Source: Minisyncoccota bacterium | GTDB taxonomy: Bacteria > Patescibacteriota > Minisyncoccia > Minisyncoccales > Minisyncoccaceae | Assembly: GCA_028703995.1 (NCBI GenBank) | Contig: JAQVLU010000002.1 | Location: 1 to 28,860 of the forward strand | Length of the DNA: 28,860 nucleotides | Reading direction: 5' to 3' | Shown: positions 1 through 7,739 of the stretch, one piece after another | How positions within the stretch are numbered: position 1 is the stretch's first letter | Layout: the number at the start of each line of letters is the position of its first letter | Program-made: the position numbers and the translations under genes | Notes under the pieces: generated by a model | Seen by the model: only the letters and a program-made list of their open reading frames with translations | Told to the model about the DNA's origin: nothing | The model's database searches: none

Positions 1-1077
1 TTAACTATAAAAGACATTCCTGCTTTTGTAAGTAAATGTCATAGCTATAATATAAAGGCATATATGACAATTAACTCTGTCTTATACAACGATGATATTA
101 AAAAAGCAGAGAAATTAGTTAAAAAAGCAAAAGAAGCTAAAGTTGACGCTATTATTGTTTGGGATTTTGCAGTTATTGAAATAGCAAAAAAAGAAAAAGT
201 CCCTTTTATCATTTCTACTCAAGCAAATGTTTCTAATTACAAAACAGCTGAATTCTATAAAAAACTAGGAGCTAAAAGAGTTGTTCTTGCTCGAGAATTA
301 ACCTTAAAACAAGTTCAAGAAATAAAAAAGAAAGTAAAGATTGAAATAGAGACTTTTGTTCACGGAGCAATGTGTGTTGCGATCTCAGGAAGATGTATTT
401 TATCAGCTTATCTTTTCAATAAATCTTCTAACTGCGGTTCTTGTGCTCAGCCTTGTAGAAAATTATGGAAGTTAAGTGATGAAAAAGGAAACGAATTTGA
501 AACTGAAGGTAAATATTTTTTAAACGCAAAAGATCTTTGTATGATTGAATTCATTCCCGAATTAATTAAAGCTGGAATAGATTCGTTTAAAATTGAAGGA
601 AGAAGAAGAGATCCAAAATATATTGAAGTTACAGCAAGATGTTATAGAGAAGCCGTTGACGCTCATTTTAATAAAACCTTTACTAAAGAAAAAGTCAAAG
701 CTTGGAAGAAAGAATTAATTGAAGTCTACAACCGTGGATTCTCTACTGGTTTTTACTTTGGAGAGCCGGGAAAAGAGGGTATTAGTTACGACAAAGCAGA
801 TAATATTTCAAAGTATGAAAAAGTCCTTTTGGGACATGTGACTCATTATTATTCTAAAATAGGAGTGGCTTTAATTAATCTAGAACACAAAGGAGTTTCT
901 TTAAACGAGAACATTCAAATAGAAGGAGAAAAAACTTTTTTAGAACAAAAAATAGAATCAATGCAAAAAGAAAACAAAGAAATAAAAAAGGCTAAGAAAG
1001 GAGAAGAAATTGCAATAAAAGTAAAAAGTAAAGTTTTTAATAATGATAATGTTTTTATCTTAAAAGAAAGAATATGA
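1..1077 (+). CDS. U32-family peptidase/RNA hydroxylation-type protein (5' partial)
   Basis: The reading frame is open from base 1, so the true start lies to the left; the first in-frame ATG at 64 is internal, inside a typical U32 strand (KAYMTINSVLYNDD). The core U32 signature is visible: HGAMC, SGRC, then NCGSCAQPC, followed by KIEGRRRDPKYI. The cysteines match those that bind a [4Fe-4S] cluster in characterised relatives (TrhP, RlhA, UbiU), which act in tRNA or rRNA hydroxylation or ubiquinone synthesis rather than proteolysis. A TrhP-like role in tRNA U34 hydroxylation is my best guess, but the sequence cannot separate the subfamilies. The TGA stop overlaps the rmuC ATG (ATGA), so the two are probably translationally coupled. 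Confidence 0.85.
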   Translation, partial: LTIKDIPAFVSKCHSYNIKAYMTINSVLYNDDIKKAEKLVKKAKEAKVDAIIVWDFAVIEIAKKEKVPFIISTQANVSNYKTAEFYKKLGAKRVVLARELTLKQVQEIKKKVKIEIETFVHGAMCVAISGRCILSAYLFNKSSNCGSCAQPCRKLWKLSDEKGNEFETEGKYFLNAKDLCMIEFIPELIKAGIDSFKIEGRRRDPKYIEVTARCYREAVDAHFNKTFTKEKVKAWKKELIEVYNRGFSTGFYFGEPGKEGISYDKADNISKYEKVLLGHVTHYYSKIGVALINLEHKGVSLNENIQIEGEKTFLEQKIESMQKENKEIKKAKKGEEIAIKVKSKVFNNDNVFILKERI

Positions 1078-2069
1078 CTTTAGAAACAATTTTAATTTTA
1101 ATTTCTGTTTTAGTTCTTATCATCACTCTTGTTTTGTTTTTAAAAAAAATGAAAAACTTTTCTTCTCAATTTGATTTAAAACAAGAAGTAGCAAATGAAA
1201 GAAAAGACTACATAAAAGAATTAACAGAACAAATAAGACGAGAGCTTGAAAAAAGTCAAAGGGAAATTGCGGTTTTAGAAAAAGATAGAATAGGAGAGTT
1301 TAGTTCTCTTAAAACTATTTTAGAAGAACACAAACTTTTAACCAAAGATTTAAAAGAGTCTACAGACGGATTAAAGAACATCTTAGCTAACAATCAAATG
1401 AGAGGAAGGTACGGTGAAGAAATAGCAGAAGAACTTTTAAAATCAGTTGGTTTTGTAAAAGGAGAAAATTACATCATTAATACGGCTCAAGATACTAATT
1501 CTAATCGTCCAGACTTTACCATCTTTCTACCAGACAAAACTAAAATTAATGTTGATGTTAAATTTCCTTTAAGTGCCTTAATTAAGTTTGAAGAAGCAAA
1601 AGACAAACTAGAAAAAGATAAATATCTTGCTGAATTCAAAAAAGACGTTAAAGAAAAAATTAGACAAGCCTCTTCAAGAAGCTATATCAATCCCGAAGAA
1701 AAAACCGTTGATTTTGTGATTCTTTTTATTCCAAACGAAATGATTTTTAGTTTCATTTACGACAAGCTTTATGATACTTGGCAAGAAGCAATGTCAAAGA
1801 AAGTAATTTTAGCTGGACCCTTTAGCTTTGTCGCCATCTTAAGAATGATTTTTCAATCTTACAAAAACTTTGTTTATCAAGAAAACCTATACGAAATTAT
1901 TAAACTCATTAAAATGTTTGAAGAAGAATATGAAAAATACAATGAACAATTTAATGTTTTAGGAGACCGGATTTTAAGTGCTTCTAAGAAATATGAAGAA
2001 GTTGCTTCTACAAGAACTAAAAAATTAAACAGTGTTCTTGAGAAGATAAAAAGAGAGAAATTAAATTAA
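1074..2069 (+). CDS. rmuC: RmuC-family DNA recombination protein
   Basis: This 331-residue protein has one N-terminal membrane segment (about residues 4-23), a charged coiled coil (about 30-105) and a C-terminal RmuC domain. The domain begins at RGRYGEEIAEELL and continues through RPDFTIFLPD and NVDVKFPL. The acidic and lysine residues of DFTI...DVKFP look like a PD-(D/E)XK-type nuclease core, as proposed for the family. RmuC limits recombination at inverted repeats in E. coli; its biochemistry is poorly known. It overlaps the upstream U32 gene by 4 bp, and rlmN starts 2 bp after its stop. Confidence 0.88.
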   Translation: MTLETILILISVLVLIITLVLFLKKMKNFSSQFDLKQEVANERKDYIKELTEQIRRELEKSQREIAVLEKDRIGEFSSLKTILEEHKLLTKDLKESTDGLKNILANNQMRGRYGEEIAEELLKSVGFVKGENYIINTAQDTNSNRPDFTIFLPDKTKINVDVKFPLSALIKFEEAKDKLEKDKYLAEFKKDVKEKIRQASSRSYINPEEKTVDFVILFIPNEMIFSFIYDKLYDTWQEAMSKKVILAGPFSFVAILRMIFQSYKNFVYQENLYEIIKLIKMFEEEYEKYNEQFNVLGDRILSASKKYEEVASTRTKKLNSVLEKIKREKLN

Positions 2070-2071
2070 AT

Positions 2072-3043
2072 ATGAACTTACAACAAATAAACGAAATAAT
2101 AGAAAAAGAACCTGCTTTTAGAAAAAAACAGATTGAAAAATTAATTTATGGAGACGCTATTGATGACTTCGACAAAGCAACTGTTTTGTCTTTAAAATTA
2201 AGAGAAGAATTAAAAGAAAAAGTTTCTTTAAAAATTGAAGCTGAAGTCTTTAAAAGTAAGAATACTAAAAAAGCGTTAATCACTCTTTCTGATGGTTTGA
2301 AGATTGAAACCGTACTTATGAAGCACGAAGACAGAACTACTGTCTGCGTTTCTTCTCAAGTTGGCTGTGCTCTTAAATGCAAGTTTTGTGCTACTGGAAA
2401 ATTAGGTTTAAAAAGAAATTTAACTTCTGAGGAAATACTGGAACAAGTTCTCTTTTTTAAAAGAACTGAGAATATAAACAATGTTGTCTTTATGGGAATG
2501 GGAGAACCTTTTTTAAATTATGACAATGTTCTTGAAGCAATTAGAACTTTAAATAATGAAAATGCTTTTAATATTGGTGCAAGACATATCTCTATTTCAA
2601 CCGTAGGAATAATAGAAGGAATTAATAAATTAAGTAACGAAAAACTTCAAGTTAATTTAGCTATTTCACTTCATGCTCCTAATAACAAAAAACGAACAAA
2701 GATAATGCCTATTTCTGAAAAGTATACTCTTGAAGCAATTTTAACTGCTGTTAATAAATACATTAAAAAAACAAACCGAAAAGTTATGTTTGAATATACT
2801 TTAATGGAAAATGTTAATTCTTCTTTAACTGACGCAAAAGAATTAGCTAAAATAATGAGACGCCCTTTGTATTTAGTTAATTTAATAAAATACAACAACA
2901 CAGAAGATTTTAAAGCGCCTTCAATTGAAACAATTAAAAAGTTTAAAGGTTATCTAGAAAAAGGGGGAATCTATGTAACGGAAAGATATCGTTTTGGAGG
3001 TGATATTCACGCAGCTTGCGGACAGCTTTGTTTAAAAAAATAA
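2072..3043 (+). CDS. rlmN: RlmN, 23S rRNA A2503 / tRNA A37 C2-methyltransferase
   Basis: This is a radical-SAM enzyme of 323 residues that methylates C2 of A2503 in 23S rRNA, and in many bacteria also A37 of tRNAs. The radical-SAM motif CxxxCxxC is at C99, C103 and C106. C92 lies seven residues before it and aligns with E. coli C118. The C-terminal AACGQL places C316 at the methyl-carrying cysteine (E. coli C355). GMGEP and the SxSTVG strand follow as in the family. All mechanistic cysteines are present, so it should be active. It is the last gene of the U32-rmuC-rlmN group; the next gene has its own promoter within and just after the rlmN end. Confidence 0.96.
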   Translation: MNLQQINEIIEKEPAFRKKQIEKLIYGDAIDDFDKATVLSLKLREELKEKVSLKIEAEVFKSKNTKKALITLSDGLKIETVLMKHEDRTTVCVSSQVGCALKCKFCATGKLGLKRNLTSEEILEQVLFFKRTENINNVVFMGMGEPFLNYDNVLEAIRTLNNENAFNIGARHISISTVGIIEGINKLSNEKLQVNLAISLHAPNNKKRTKIMPISEKYTLEAILTAVNKYIKKTNRKVMFEYTLMENVNSSLTDAKELAKIMRRPLYLVNLIKYNNTEDFKAPSIETIKKFKGYLEKGGIYVTERYRFGGDIHAACGQLCLKK

Positions 3044-3056
3044 AATATGTTAAGAT
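3028..3056 (+). promoter_or_regulatory. Promoter for FTR-like gene, leaderless geometry
   Basis: A -35-like TTGTTT (3028-3033), a 17-bp spacer and an extended -10 (TG at 3048-3049, TAAGAT at 3051-3056). Six nucleotides separate the -10 from the ATG at 3063, so the expected transcription start is the A of the start codon. The promoter overlaps the end of rlmN. Inferred by pattern only. Confidence 0.5.
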
Positions 3057-3062
3057 AATTTT

Positions 3063-3314
3063 ATGGAAGATAAAATTAAAAAATTAACAAAAGAATACGA
3101 AGACTATGCTAAAGAAAATGGTTTTCGTTTAAATCCTGATAAAAAAGTTGTGGAAAATATTATTCTTTTACTTTTAAAAAAGAATAAATATTGTCCTTGT
3201 AGAAGATTATCTAACAATAAAGAAGAAGACAAAAAAATTATTTGTCCTTGTTATTATCATAAAGAAGAAATTAAAAACGATGGACATTGCCATTGTTTTC
3301 TATTTGTAAAATAA
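3063..3314 (+). CDS. Ferredoxin:thioredoxin reductase catalytic-subunit-like protein
   Basis: This 83-residue protein carries all three cysteine motifs of the FTR catalytic (beta) chain: CPC at 44-46, CPC at 61-63 and CHC at 76-78, the last in GHCHCFLF. In plant and cyanobacterial FTR these cysteines hold a [4Fe-4S] cluster beside a redox-active disulfide that reduces thioredoxin. The spacing (14 and 12 residues between motifs) differs slightly from the plastid enzyme, as is common in FTR-like proteins of anaerobes. No FTR variable (alpha) subunit is visible. A thioredoxin at 6172-6486 on the same strand is a plausible partner. It could equally act on another disulfide protein. Confidence 0.85.
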   Translation: MEDKIKKLTKEYEDYAKENGFRLNPDKKVVENIILLLLKKNKYCPCRRLSNNKEEDKKIICPCYYHKEEIKNDGHCHCFLFVK

Positions 3315-3319
3315 AACTT

Positions 3320-4018
3320 ATGACAAAAAAAAGAATCTTGTTAAAACTTACTGGGGAATTATTCGGAGACGAAAGCAGAGCCGTCTCTCTTTTAAAAGCA
3401 AAAGAAATTGCAGAGAAAATTGTTAAGCTCAAAGAAAAAGATATTGATCTTGCAATTGTTATCGGTGGAGGAAATATTTTTAGAGGAAGAGAGGTTGGAG
3501 CTGAAAAATTTGACCGCGCTGTAGCTGATAATATGGGAATGCTTGCAACTATTATTAACGGATTATCACTTCAAGAATCTATAGAAGGAATGGGGGTTGA
3601 AACACGAATGCTTACCGCGATTGAAATGCCTAAAGTAGCCGAACCATTTTTTAGAAGAAAGGCTTTAAGTCATTTAAAGAAAAACCGTATTGTTATCTTT
3701 TCAGGAGGAACAGGAAATCCTTTCTTTACAACAGACACAGCCGCTGTTTTGAGAGCTTGCGAGATTAACGCTGACTTTATCTTAAAAGCCACTGATGTTG
3801 ATGGAATCTATGACAAGGATCCAGATAAACATAAAGAGGCTAAAATGTTTAAAACAATTTCTTTTTCAGAAGTTATTTCAAAAAATTTAAAAGTAATGGA
3901 TTCAACTGCCTTTACTTTGTGTCGAGATAATAATATTCCACTTATTGTTTTTAATGTTAAATATCTAGATAAGATAGATGACATTCTAAAAAACAAGATT
4001 GGAACTTTAGTAAAATAA
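3320..4018 (+). CDS. pyrH: UMP kinase
   Basis: This is a 232-residue amino-acid-kinase-fold enzyme that phosphorylates UMP to UDP. Family motifs include KLTGELFG near the N-terminus, VIGGGNIFRG, ADNMGMLAT, FSGGTGNPFFTTDTAA and ATDVDGIYDKDP. An upstream in-frame ATG at 3287 would add 11 residues overlapping the FTR gene; I prefer ATG 3320 because homology begins with MTKKRILLKLTGE. It follows the FTR gene by 5 bp. It is not next to rpsB, tsf or frr, its usual companions in many bacteria. With pyrG at 8197 it supplies pyrimidine nucleotides. Confidence 0.95.
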   Translation: MTKKRILLKLTGELFGDESRAVSLLKAKEIAEKIVKLKEKDIDLAIVIGGGNIFRGREVGAEKFDRAVADNMGMLATIINGLSLQESIEGMGVETRMLTAIEMPKVAEPFFRRKALSHLKKNRIVIFSGGTGNPFFTTDTAAVLRACEINADFILKATDVDGIYDKDPDKHKEAKMFKTISFSEVISKNLKVMDSTAFTLCRDNNIPLIVFNVKYLDKIDDILKNKIGTLVK

Positions 4019-4022
4019 AATT

Positions 4023-4820
4023 ATGAGTGATTACTATAAAGCAAGAAGAACAACGGGACTCTTTGATCCAAAATCAAAAGAACCTTTTAATTTAAGTCGA
4101 TCTAAAATAGACCTTTTTTGTGAATGTCCTCAATGTTTTTATTTAGACCGAAGGCTTGGAACAGGTAGGCCACCAGGCTTTCCTTTTACTTTAAACAGTG
4201 CGGTAGATACACTTCTTAAAAAAGAATTTGATCTTTTAAGAAAAGATAAAAAACCTCATCCACTTTTTGAAGAATTTAAAATAGATGCCATTCCATTCGC
4301 TCATAAAAATTTAAATGACTACAGAGATACTTTCGTTGGAGTAAGATACCTTCACAAACCTTCTAATTTTTTAGTTTTTGGAGGAGTAGATGATTTATGG
4401 GTTAATAAAGAAGGAGAAGTCATTGTCGTTGATTACAAGGCTACTTCGAAGCAAGGAGAGGTTAGTTTAGATGCAGAGTGGCAAATTGGATATAAAAGAC
4501 AAATGGAAATTTACCAATGGCTAGTTTCAAATAATGGTTTTAAAGTTTCAAAAACAGGCTATTTTGTTTATTGCAACGGAGATACTGGTCAAGATAAATT
4601 TGACGCTAGACTAGACTTTAAAATAAAAATTATTCCTTACGAAGGAGACACTTCTTGGATCGAAAATAAACTTTTAGAAATAAAAGAATGTTTGACTAAA
4701 GATGAAATTCCAGAAATGAATCCTAATTGTGATTATTGTAATTATAGAAAAGAAGCCGTTTTAGCAAAATTAAGATTTAATAAAGAATTTAAAAATGTAT
4801 CAGGAAATACTAAAAAATAA
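4023..4820 (+). CDS. PD-(D/E)XK nuclease family protein, Cas4/RecB-like
   Basis: This 265-residue protein has the RecB-type nuclease core: GGVDD (acidic residues 123-124), VVDYKAT (D137, K139) and the downstream QxxxY (Q160, Y164). Cysteines flank the core: C33, C35 and C38 N-terminally and C236 and C239 C-terminally, the arrangement used by Cas4, AddB and Dna2 to hold an Fe-S or zinc site. No CRISPR array or cas gene is visible, so this is likely a stand-alone DNA-repair nuclease or exonuclease. It lies between pyrH (4 bp gap) and xseA, whose start overlaps its last 26 bp. That position ties it to exonuclease VII and suggests DNA processing. The exact role is not known. Confidence 0.8.
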   Translation: MSDYYKARRTTGLFDPKSKEPFNLSRSKIDLFCECPQCFYLDRRLGTGRPPGFPFTLNSAVDTLLKKEFDLLRKDKKPHPLFEEFKIDAIPFAHKNLNDYRDTFVGVRYLHKPSNFLVFGGVDDLWVNKEGEVIVVDYKATSKQGEVSLDAEWQIGYKRQMEIYQWLVSNNGFKVSKTGYFVYCNGDTGQDKFDARLDFKIKIIPYEGDTSWIENKLLEIKECLTKDEIPEMNPNCDYCNYRKEAVLAKLRFNKEFKNVSGNTKK

Positions 4821-5982
4821 TATCTTTTCAATTTCTGAATACATTGAACTTCTAAACACTGTTCTTGTTGGATGCACTGCAAAAGTTGAAGGAGAAGTTA
4901 ATCAGATTAAAAAAAGCACTAAGGGCCATGTTTACTTTTCTTTAAAAGACGAAAAAGGAAGTGTTTTAGAGTGTGTTATTTGGGGTTATTACTATAAAAT
5001 ATGTGGCCTTAATTTAGAAGAAGGAATGAAAATTATTGCCTCAGGAGTTCCTAGCGTTTATGGTCCTAGCGGAAGATTAAGTTTTAAAGCTTCTTTGATC
5101 GAACTTAAGGGAGAAGGAGAATTAAAAAAACAATACGATCAGCTTAAAGAAAAATTAGAAAAAGAAGGACTTTTCAAAAGAGAACTCGAGCTTAAAAAAT
5201 ATCCTAAAAAAATAGGGGTCATCACTTCTAAAAGCGGAGCGGTAATTCATGACTTTTTAAACAATCTTCAAAAATACAATTTTAAAATCAAATTTATTGA
5301 TTCAAGAGTTGAAGGAGCGGAAGCTATAGAAGATTTAATTTCATCAATTAAAATGTTTAGAAAAATAGACCTTGATTGTTTGGTTGTTATTAGAGGTGGT
5401 GGTTCAAAGAATTCTTTTGATGTTTTCAACAATGAAAGTGTTATTAGAGAAATTGTAGATTATCCTTGCCCCGTTATTGCAGGACTCGGACATCACGAAG
5501 ACGAACCTCTTTTTGCTTTGGCGTCTGACTATTCTGTTTCAACCCCAACAGCAGTAACAAAACTTTTGAACGAATCTTGGAATGAATTAGTTTTTAAAAT
5601 TAATGAAGAAACTCAGTCAATCTTTGAAGAATATAATCACATTCTAAACGAAGTTAATAAAAAAATAGAACTCGCTTCTCAGAGTTTTCTTATTCTTAAA
5701 AATGAAATAAATAGCAAGAAAGTTTTTCTTCAAAACTTAAACAACAACTTGTTTACTGATTTTTTATCTTTAATAAAAGAGAAAAAAGAAAAGATTATGT
5801 ATTTTGAAAAAGAAATAAAATATTGTGACCCTAAGCGTCCTCTTTCTTTAGGTTATTCTATTTTAAGAAAAGATGATAAACTTATAAAAAGCATTAATGA
5901 GGTTCAAAAAGAAGACTTGATTGACTTAGAAGTCTTTGATGGTATAATTAAATCAAAAATATATGACACAAAAAGAAAATAA
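4795..5982 (+). CDS. xseA: Exodeoxyribonuclease VII large subunit
   Basis: This 395-residue subunit of the single-strand-specific exonuclease ExoVII has an N-terminal OB-fold (about 10-105; VEGEVNQIKKSTKGHVYFSL) and then the catalytic domain. Visible motifs are KKIGVITSKSGAVIHDF, VVIRGGGS and PVIAGLGHHEDEPLFALASD followed by STPTAV. A long helical segment (about 260-340) and the C-terminal DPKRPLSLGYSIL follow. It overlaps the upstream nuclease gene by 26 bp and xseB by 20 bp. It is compact relative to the E. coli protein but looks complete. Confidence 0.95.
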   Translation: MYQEILKNNIFSISEYIELLNTVLVGCTAKVEGEVNQIKKSTKGHVYFSLKDEKGSVLECVIWGYYYKICGLNLEEGMKIIASGVPSVYGPSGRLSFKASLIELKGEGELKKQYDQLKEKLEKEGLFKRELELKKYPKKIGVITSKSGAVIHDFLNNLQKYNFKIKFIDSRVEGAEAIEDLISSIKMFRKIDLDCLVVIRGGGSKNSFDVFNNESVIREIVDYPCPVIAGLGHHEDEPLFALASDYSVSTPTAVTKLLNESWNELVFKINEETQSIFEEYNHILNEVNKKIELASQSFLILKNEINSKKVFLQNLNNNLFTDFLSLIKEKKEKIMYFEKEIKYCDPKRPLSLGYSILRKDDKLIKSINEVQKEDLIDLEVFDGIIKSKIYDTKRK

Positions 5983-6163
5983 AAATTTAGAAGAGATGAT
6001 TAGTAGTTTATCTTCTATATCAGATTGGTTTCAAAATCAAAAAGAAATTGATATTGAGCTTGGGCTTAAAAAAGTTAAAGAAGCAACCTCTCTTATTAAA
6101 GAGGCTAAAAAAAGATTAGCTGAAGTCGAAAACGAATTCGAAGAGATTAAAAAAGATTTATAA
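5963..6163 (+). CDS. xseB: Exodeoxyribonuclease VII small subunit
   Basis: A 66-residue, almost entirely helical and charged protein with the XseB pattern: LEEMISSLSSISDWFQ, then DIELGLKKVKEATSLIKEAKKRL. Several XseB chains bind along the helical part of XseA. It overlaps the xseA 3' end by 20 bp, which supports the assignment more strongly than the divergent sequence alone. The thioredoxin gene follows after 8 bp. Confidence 0.85.
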   Translation: MTQKENKNLEEMISSLSSISDWFQNQKEIDIELGLKKVKEATSLIKEAKKRLAEVENEFEEIKKDL

Positions 6164-6171
6164 ATAAAACT

Positions 6172-6486
6172 ATGGAAAATTTAAACGATCAAAATTTTGA
6201 AGAAGTAATTTTAAACGCCGGAAAACCAGTTGTAGTTGATTTTTGGGCTGAATGGTGTCCTCCTTGTAAAAAATTAGGACCAGTCTTAGAAAAAGTTTCA
6301 GAAGAATACAAAGATAAGGTTCTCTTTTGCAAAGTTAATGTAGATGAAAATCCAATTTTGGGAGGTACTTTTAAGATAGATGTTATTCCAACGGTTATTC
6401 TTTTTAAAGGGGAAGAAGCAACTTCTTTCTTTGTTGGGTATAAAGAAGAAGGAGAGATAAAGGAGTGGATAAATAATAATATTTAA
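6172..6486 (+). CDS. trxA: Thioredoxin
   Basis: A 104-residue thioredoxin fold with WCPPCKKLGP as active site (second residue P instead of the classical G of WCGPC), VVDFWAEWC before it and the conserved cis-proline in DVIPTVILF. It has no signal peptide, so it is cytoplasmic. It is the last gene of the group beginning with the FTR-like protein at 3063, the most obvious candidate reductase in this window. No NADPH thioredoxin reductase is present here. Confidence 0.93.
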   Translation: MENLNDQNFEEVILNAGKPVVVDFWAEWCPPCKKLGPVLEKVSEEYKDKVLFCKVNVDENPILGGTFKIDVIPTVILFKGEEATSFFVGYKEEGEIKEWINNNI

Positions 6487-6494
6487 AACATTTT

Positions 6495-6536
6495 TATCAC
6501 AATTTTCAAGATTGTTTTTGCTAATTAATTGTGATA
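6495..6536. repeat. Perfect 10-bp inverted repeat upstream of the S41 protease gene
   Basis: The arms are TATCACAATT (6495-6504) and AATTGTGATA (6527-6536), separated by 22 nt. The arm starts are 32 bp apart, close to three helical turns. No T-run follows, so it is a poor terminator. The right arm covers the start of the likely -10, which suggests an operator. Inferred from pattern only. Confidence 0.5.
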
Positions 6537-6540
6537 TATA
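6513..6540 (+). promoter_or_regulatory. Probable promoter of the S41 protease gene
   Basis: TTGTTT (6513-6518), a 16-bp spacer, and an extended -10 with TG at 6532-6533 and TATATA at 6535-6540. The expected start near 6547 leaves about 4 nt before the ATG at 6551. The -10 overlaps the right arm of the inverted repeat. Confidence 0.4.
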
Positions 6541-6550
6541 GAAATAGATT

Positions 6551-7729
6551 ATGAACAAAAAAATATCAAAAGAAATTATTATTGTTTTTGTTTTATGTTT
6601 AGGCTTTGCTTTTGGTTTTTTTGTAAACCAAAAAATAAATGAAAAAATTTACGCTGATGTTTACTCTGAAAACGGACTCAATTTATCAATTTTAGCAGAA
6701 GCTTGGAGAAACATTAAAGAAGGTTTTGTTTTTGAAGAAAACATTGATTCGGAAGCAATGGTTTATGACGCTGTCAAAGGACTTGTTTCTTCTCTTGGCG
6801 ATCCTTACACTTCTTTTCTAACACCAGAAGAAGCAGAATCTTTTCAAGACGATTTGGATGGAAAATTTGATGGCATCGGAATACAGATAGCGAAAAAAGA
6901 TGATGATGTTATTGTCATTTCTCCAATAAAGAATACTCCTGCAGAAAAAGCAGGTATTGTCTCTGGAGACATTATCAAGAAAATTAACGATGAAGAAATT
7001 TCTAGTTTAGCTCTTGATGCTATTGTTCAAAAGATAAGGGGAACTGCTGGAACAAACGTTCTTTTAACTGTAGAAAGAAATGAGATTGAAAAAATATTTG
7101 ATATTAAAAGAGACACCATTATTGTTCCAAGTGCAGAGCTTGAATTTATAGAAACAGAAAAAGGGAAAATAGCTCTTTTATCTATTTTCCAATTCTCTGA
7201 AACCTCATCTAAAGACGTTAAAGAATTAACTAATAAAATTTTAAATACAAGTAATGTTAATGGAATTATTCTAGATTTAAGAAACAATCCAGGGGGACTT
7301 GTTTCAGAAGCTAAAAACATCGCCTCTCTTTTTCTTGAAAAAGACCTTCTAGTTTTAAAACAATGTGACAAGGGAGAAGAATGTTTTTGGTTAAAATCGG
7401 ACGGTCCTGGAAAATTAGCTGATTACAAAATCGTTGTCTTGATCAATAAAGGAACCGCTTCAGCCGCAGAGATATTAACAGGAGCTCTTGATGGTAATTT
7501 AGAAAATGTAACCACTCTTGGAGAAACTTCTTTTGGTAAAGGCTTAGTGCAAAAAGTTTTGTATTTAAGTGATGGTTCTATCCTTAAAATGACAACAGAG
7601 AAATGGTACACTCCTTTAGATGAACAAATTCATGGAATAGGAATTGAGCCAGAGATAAAAATAGAGAACACAGAAGAAAATGACGATTCGCAGTTTAAAA
7701 AAGCGCTTGAATTAATTGATAATAAATAA
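6551..7729 (+). CDS. S41-family C-terminal processing peptidase (CtpA-like)
   Basis: This is a 392-residue serine protease anchored by an N-terminal membrane segment (about residues 8-25), with its catalytic part outside the membrane. A short helical region (LGDPYTSFL) precedes a PDZ domain (about 110-190; GIGIQIAKK, NTPAEKAGIVSGDII), then the S41 domain with DLRNNPGG. The catalytic Ser304 is in GTASAAEI, Lys330 in GKGLVQ, and Gln334 lies four residues after the lysine as in the family. It may trim or degrade envelope proteins. It begins a new unit after a 64-bp gap holding a likely promoter and an inverted repeat; rplI starts 10 bp after its stop. Confidence 0.93.
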   Translation: MNKKISKEIIIVFVLCLGFAFGFFVNQKINEKIYADVYSENGLNLSILAEAWRNIKEGFVFEENIDSEAMVYDAVKGLVSSLGDPYTSFLTPEEAESFQDDLDGKFDGIGIQIAKKDDDVIVISPIKNTPAEKAGIVSGDIIKKINDEEISSLALDAIVQKIRGTAGTNVLLTVERNEIEKIFDIKRDTIIVPSAELEFIETEKGKIALLSIFQFSETSSKDVKELTNKILNTSNVNGIILDLRNNPGGLVSEAKNIASLFLEKDLLVLKQCDKGEECFWLKSDGPGKLADYKIVVLINKGTASAAEILTGALDGNLENVTTLGETSFGKGLVQKVLYLSDGSILKMTTEKWYTPLDEQIHGIGIEPEIKIENTEENDDSQFKKALELIDNK

Positions 7730-7739
7730 AAATAAAGAT

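Noticed and set aside
4023..4820. The PD-(D/E)XK gene as evidence of a CRISPR-Cas locus
   Set aside because: No direct-repeat array, cas1/cas2 or effector genes are in the window; Cas4-like stand-alone nucleases are common.
6298..6558. Minus-strand open frame across the thioredoxin gene and the intergenic region
   Set aside because: Mostly antisense to thioredoxin; the translation is low-complexity and the start overlaps the protease ATG.
7027..7371. Minus-strand open frame of 114 codons inside the S41 protease gene
   Set aside because: Antisense shadow of a conserved domain; no promoter or start context and no recognisable motif.
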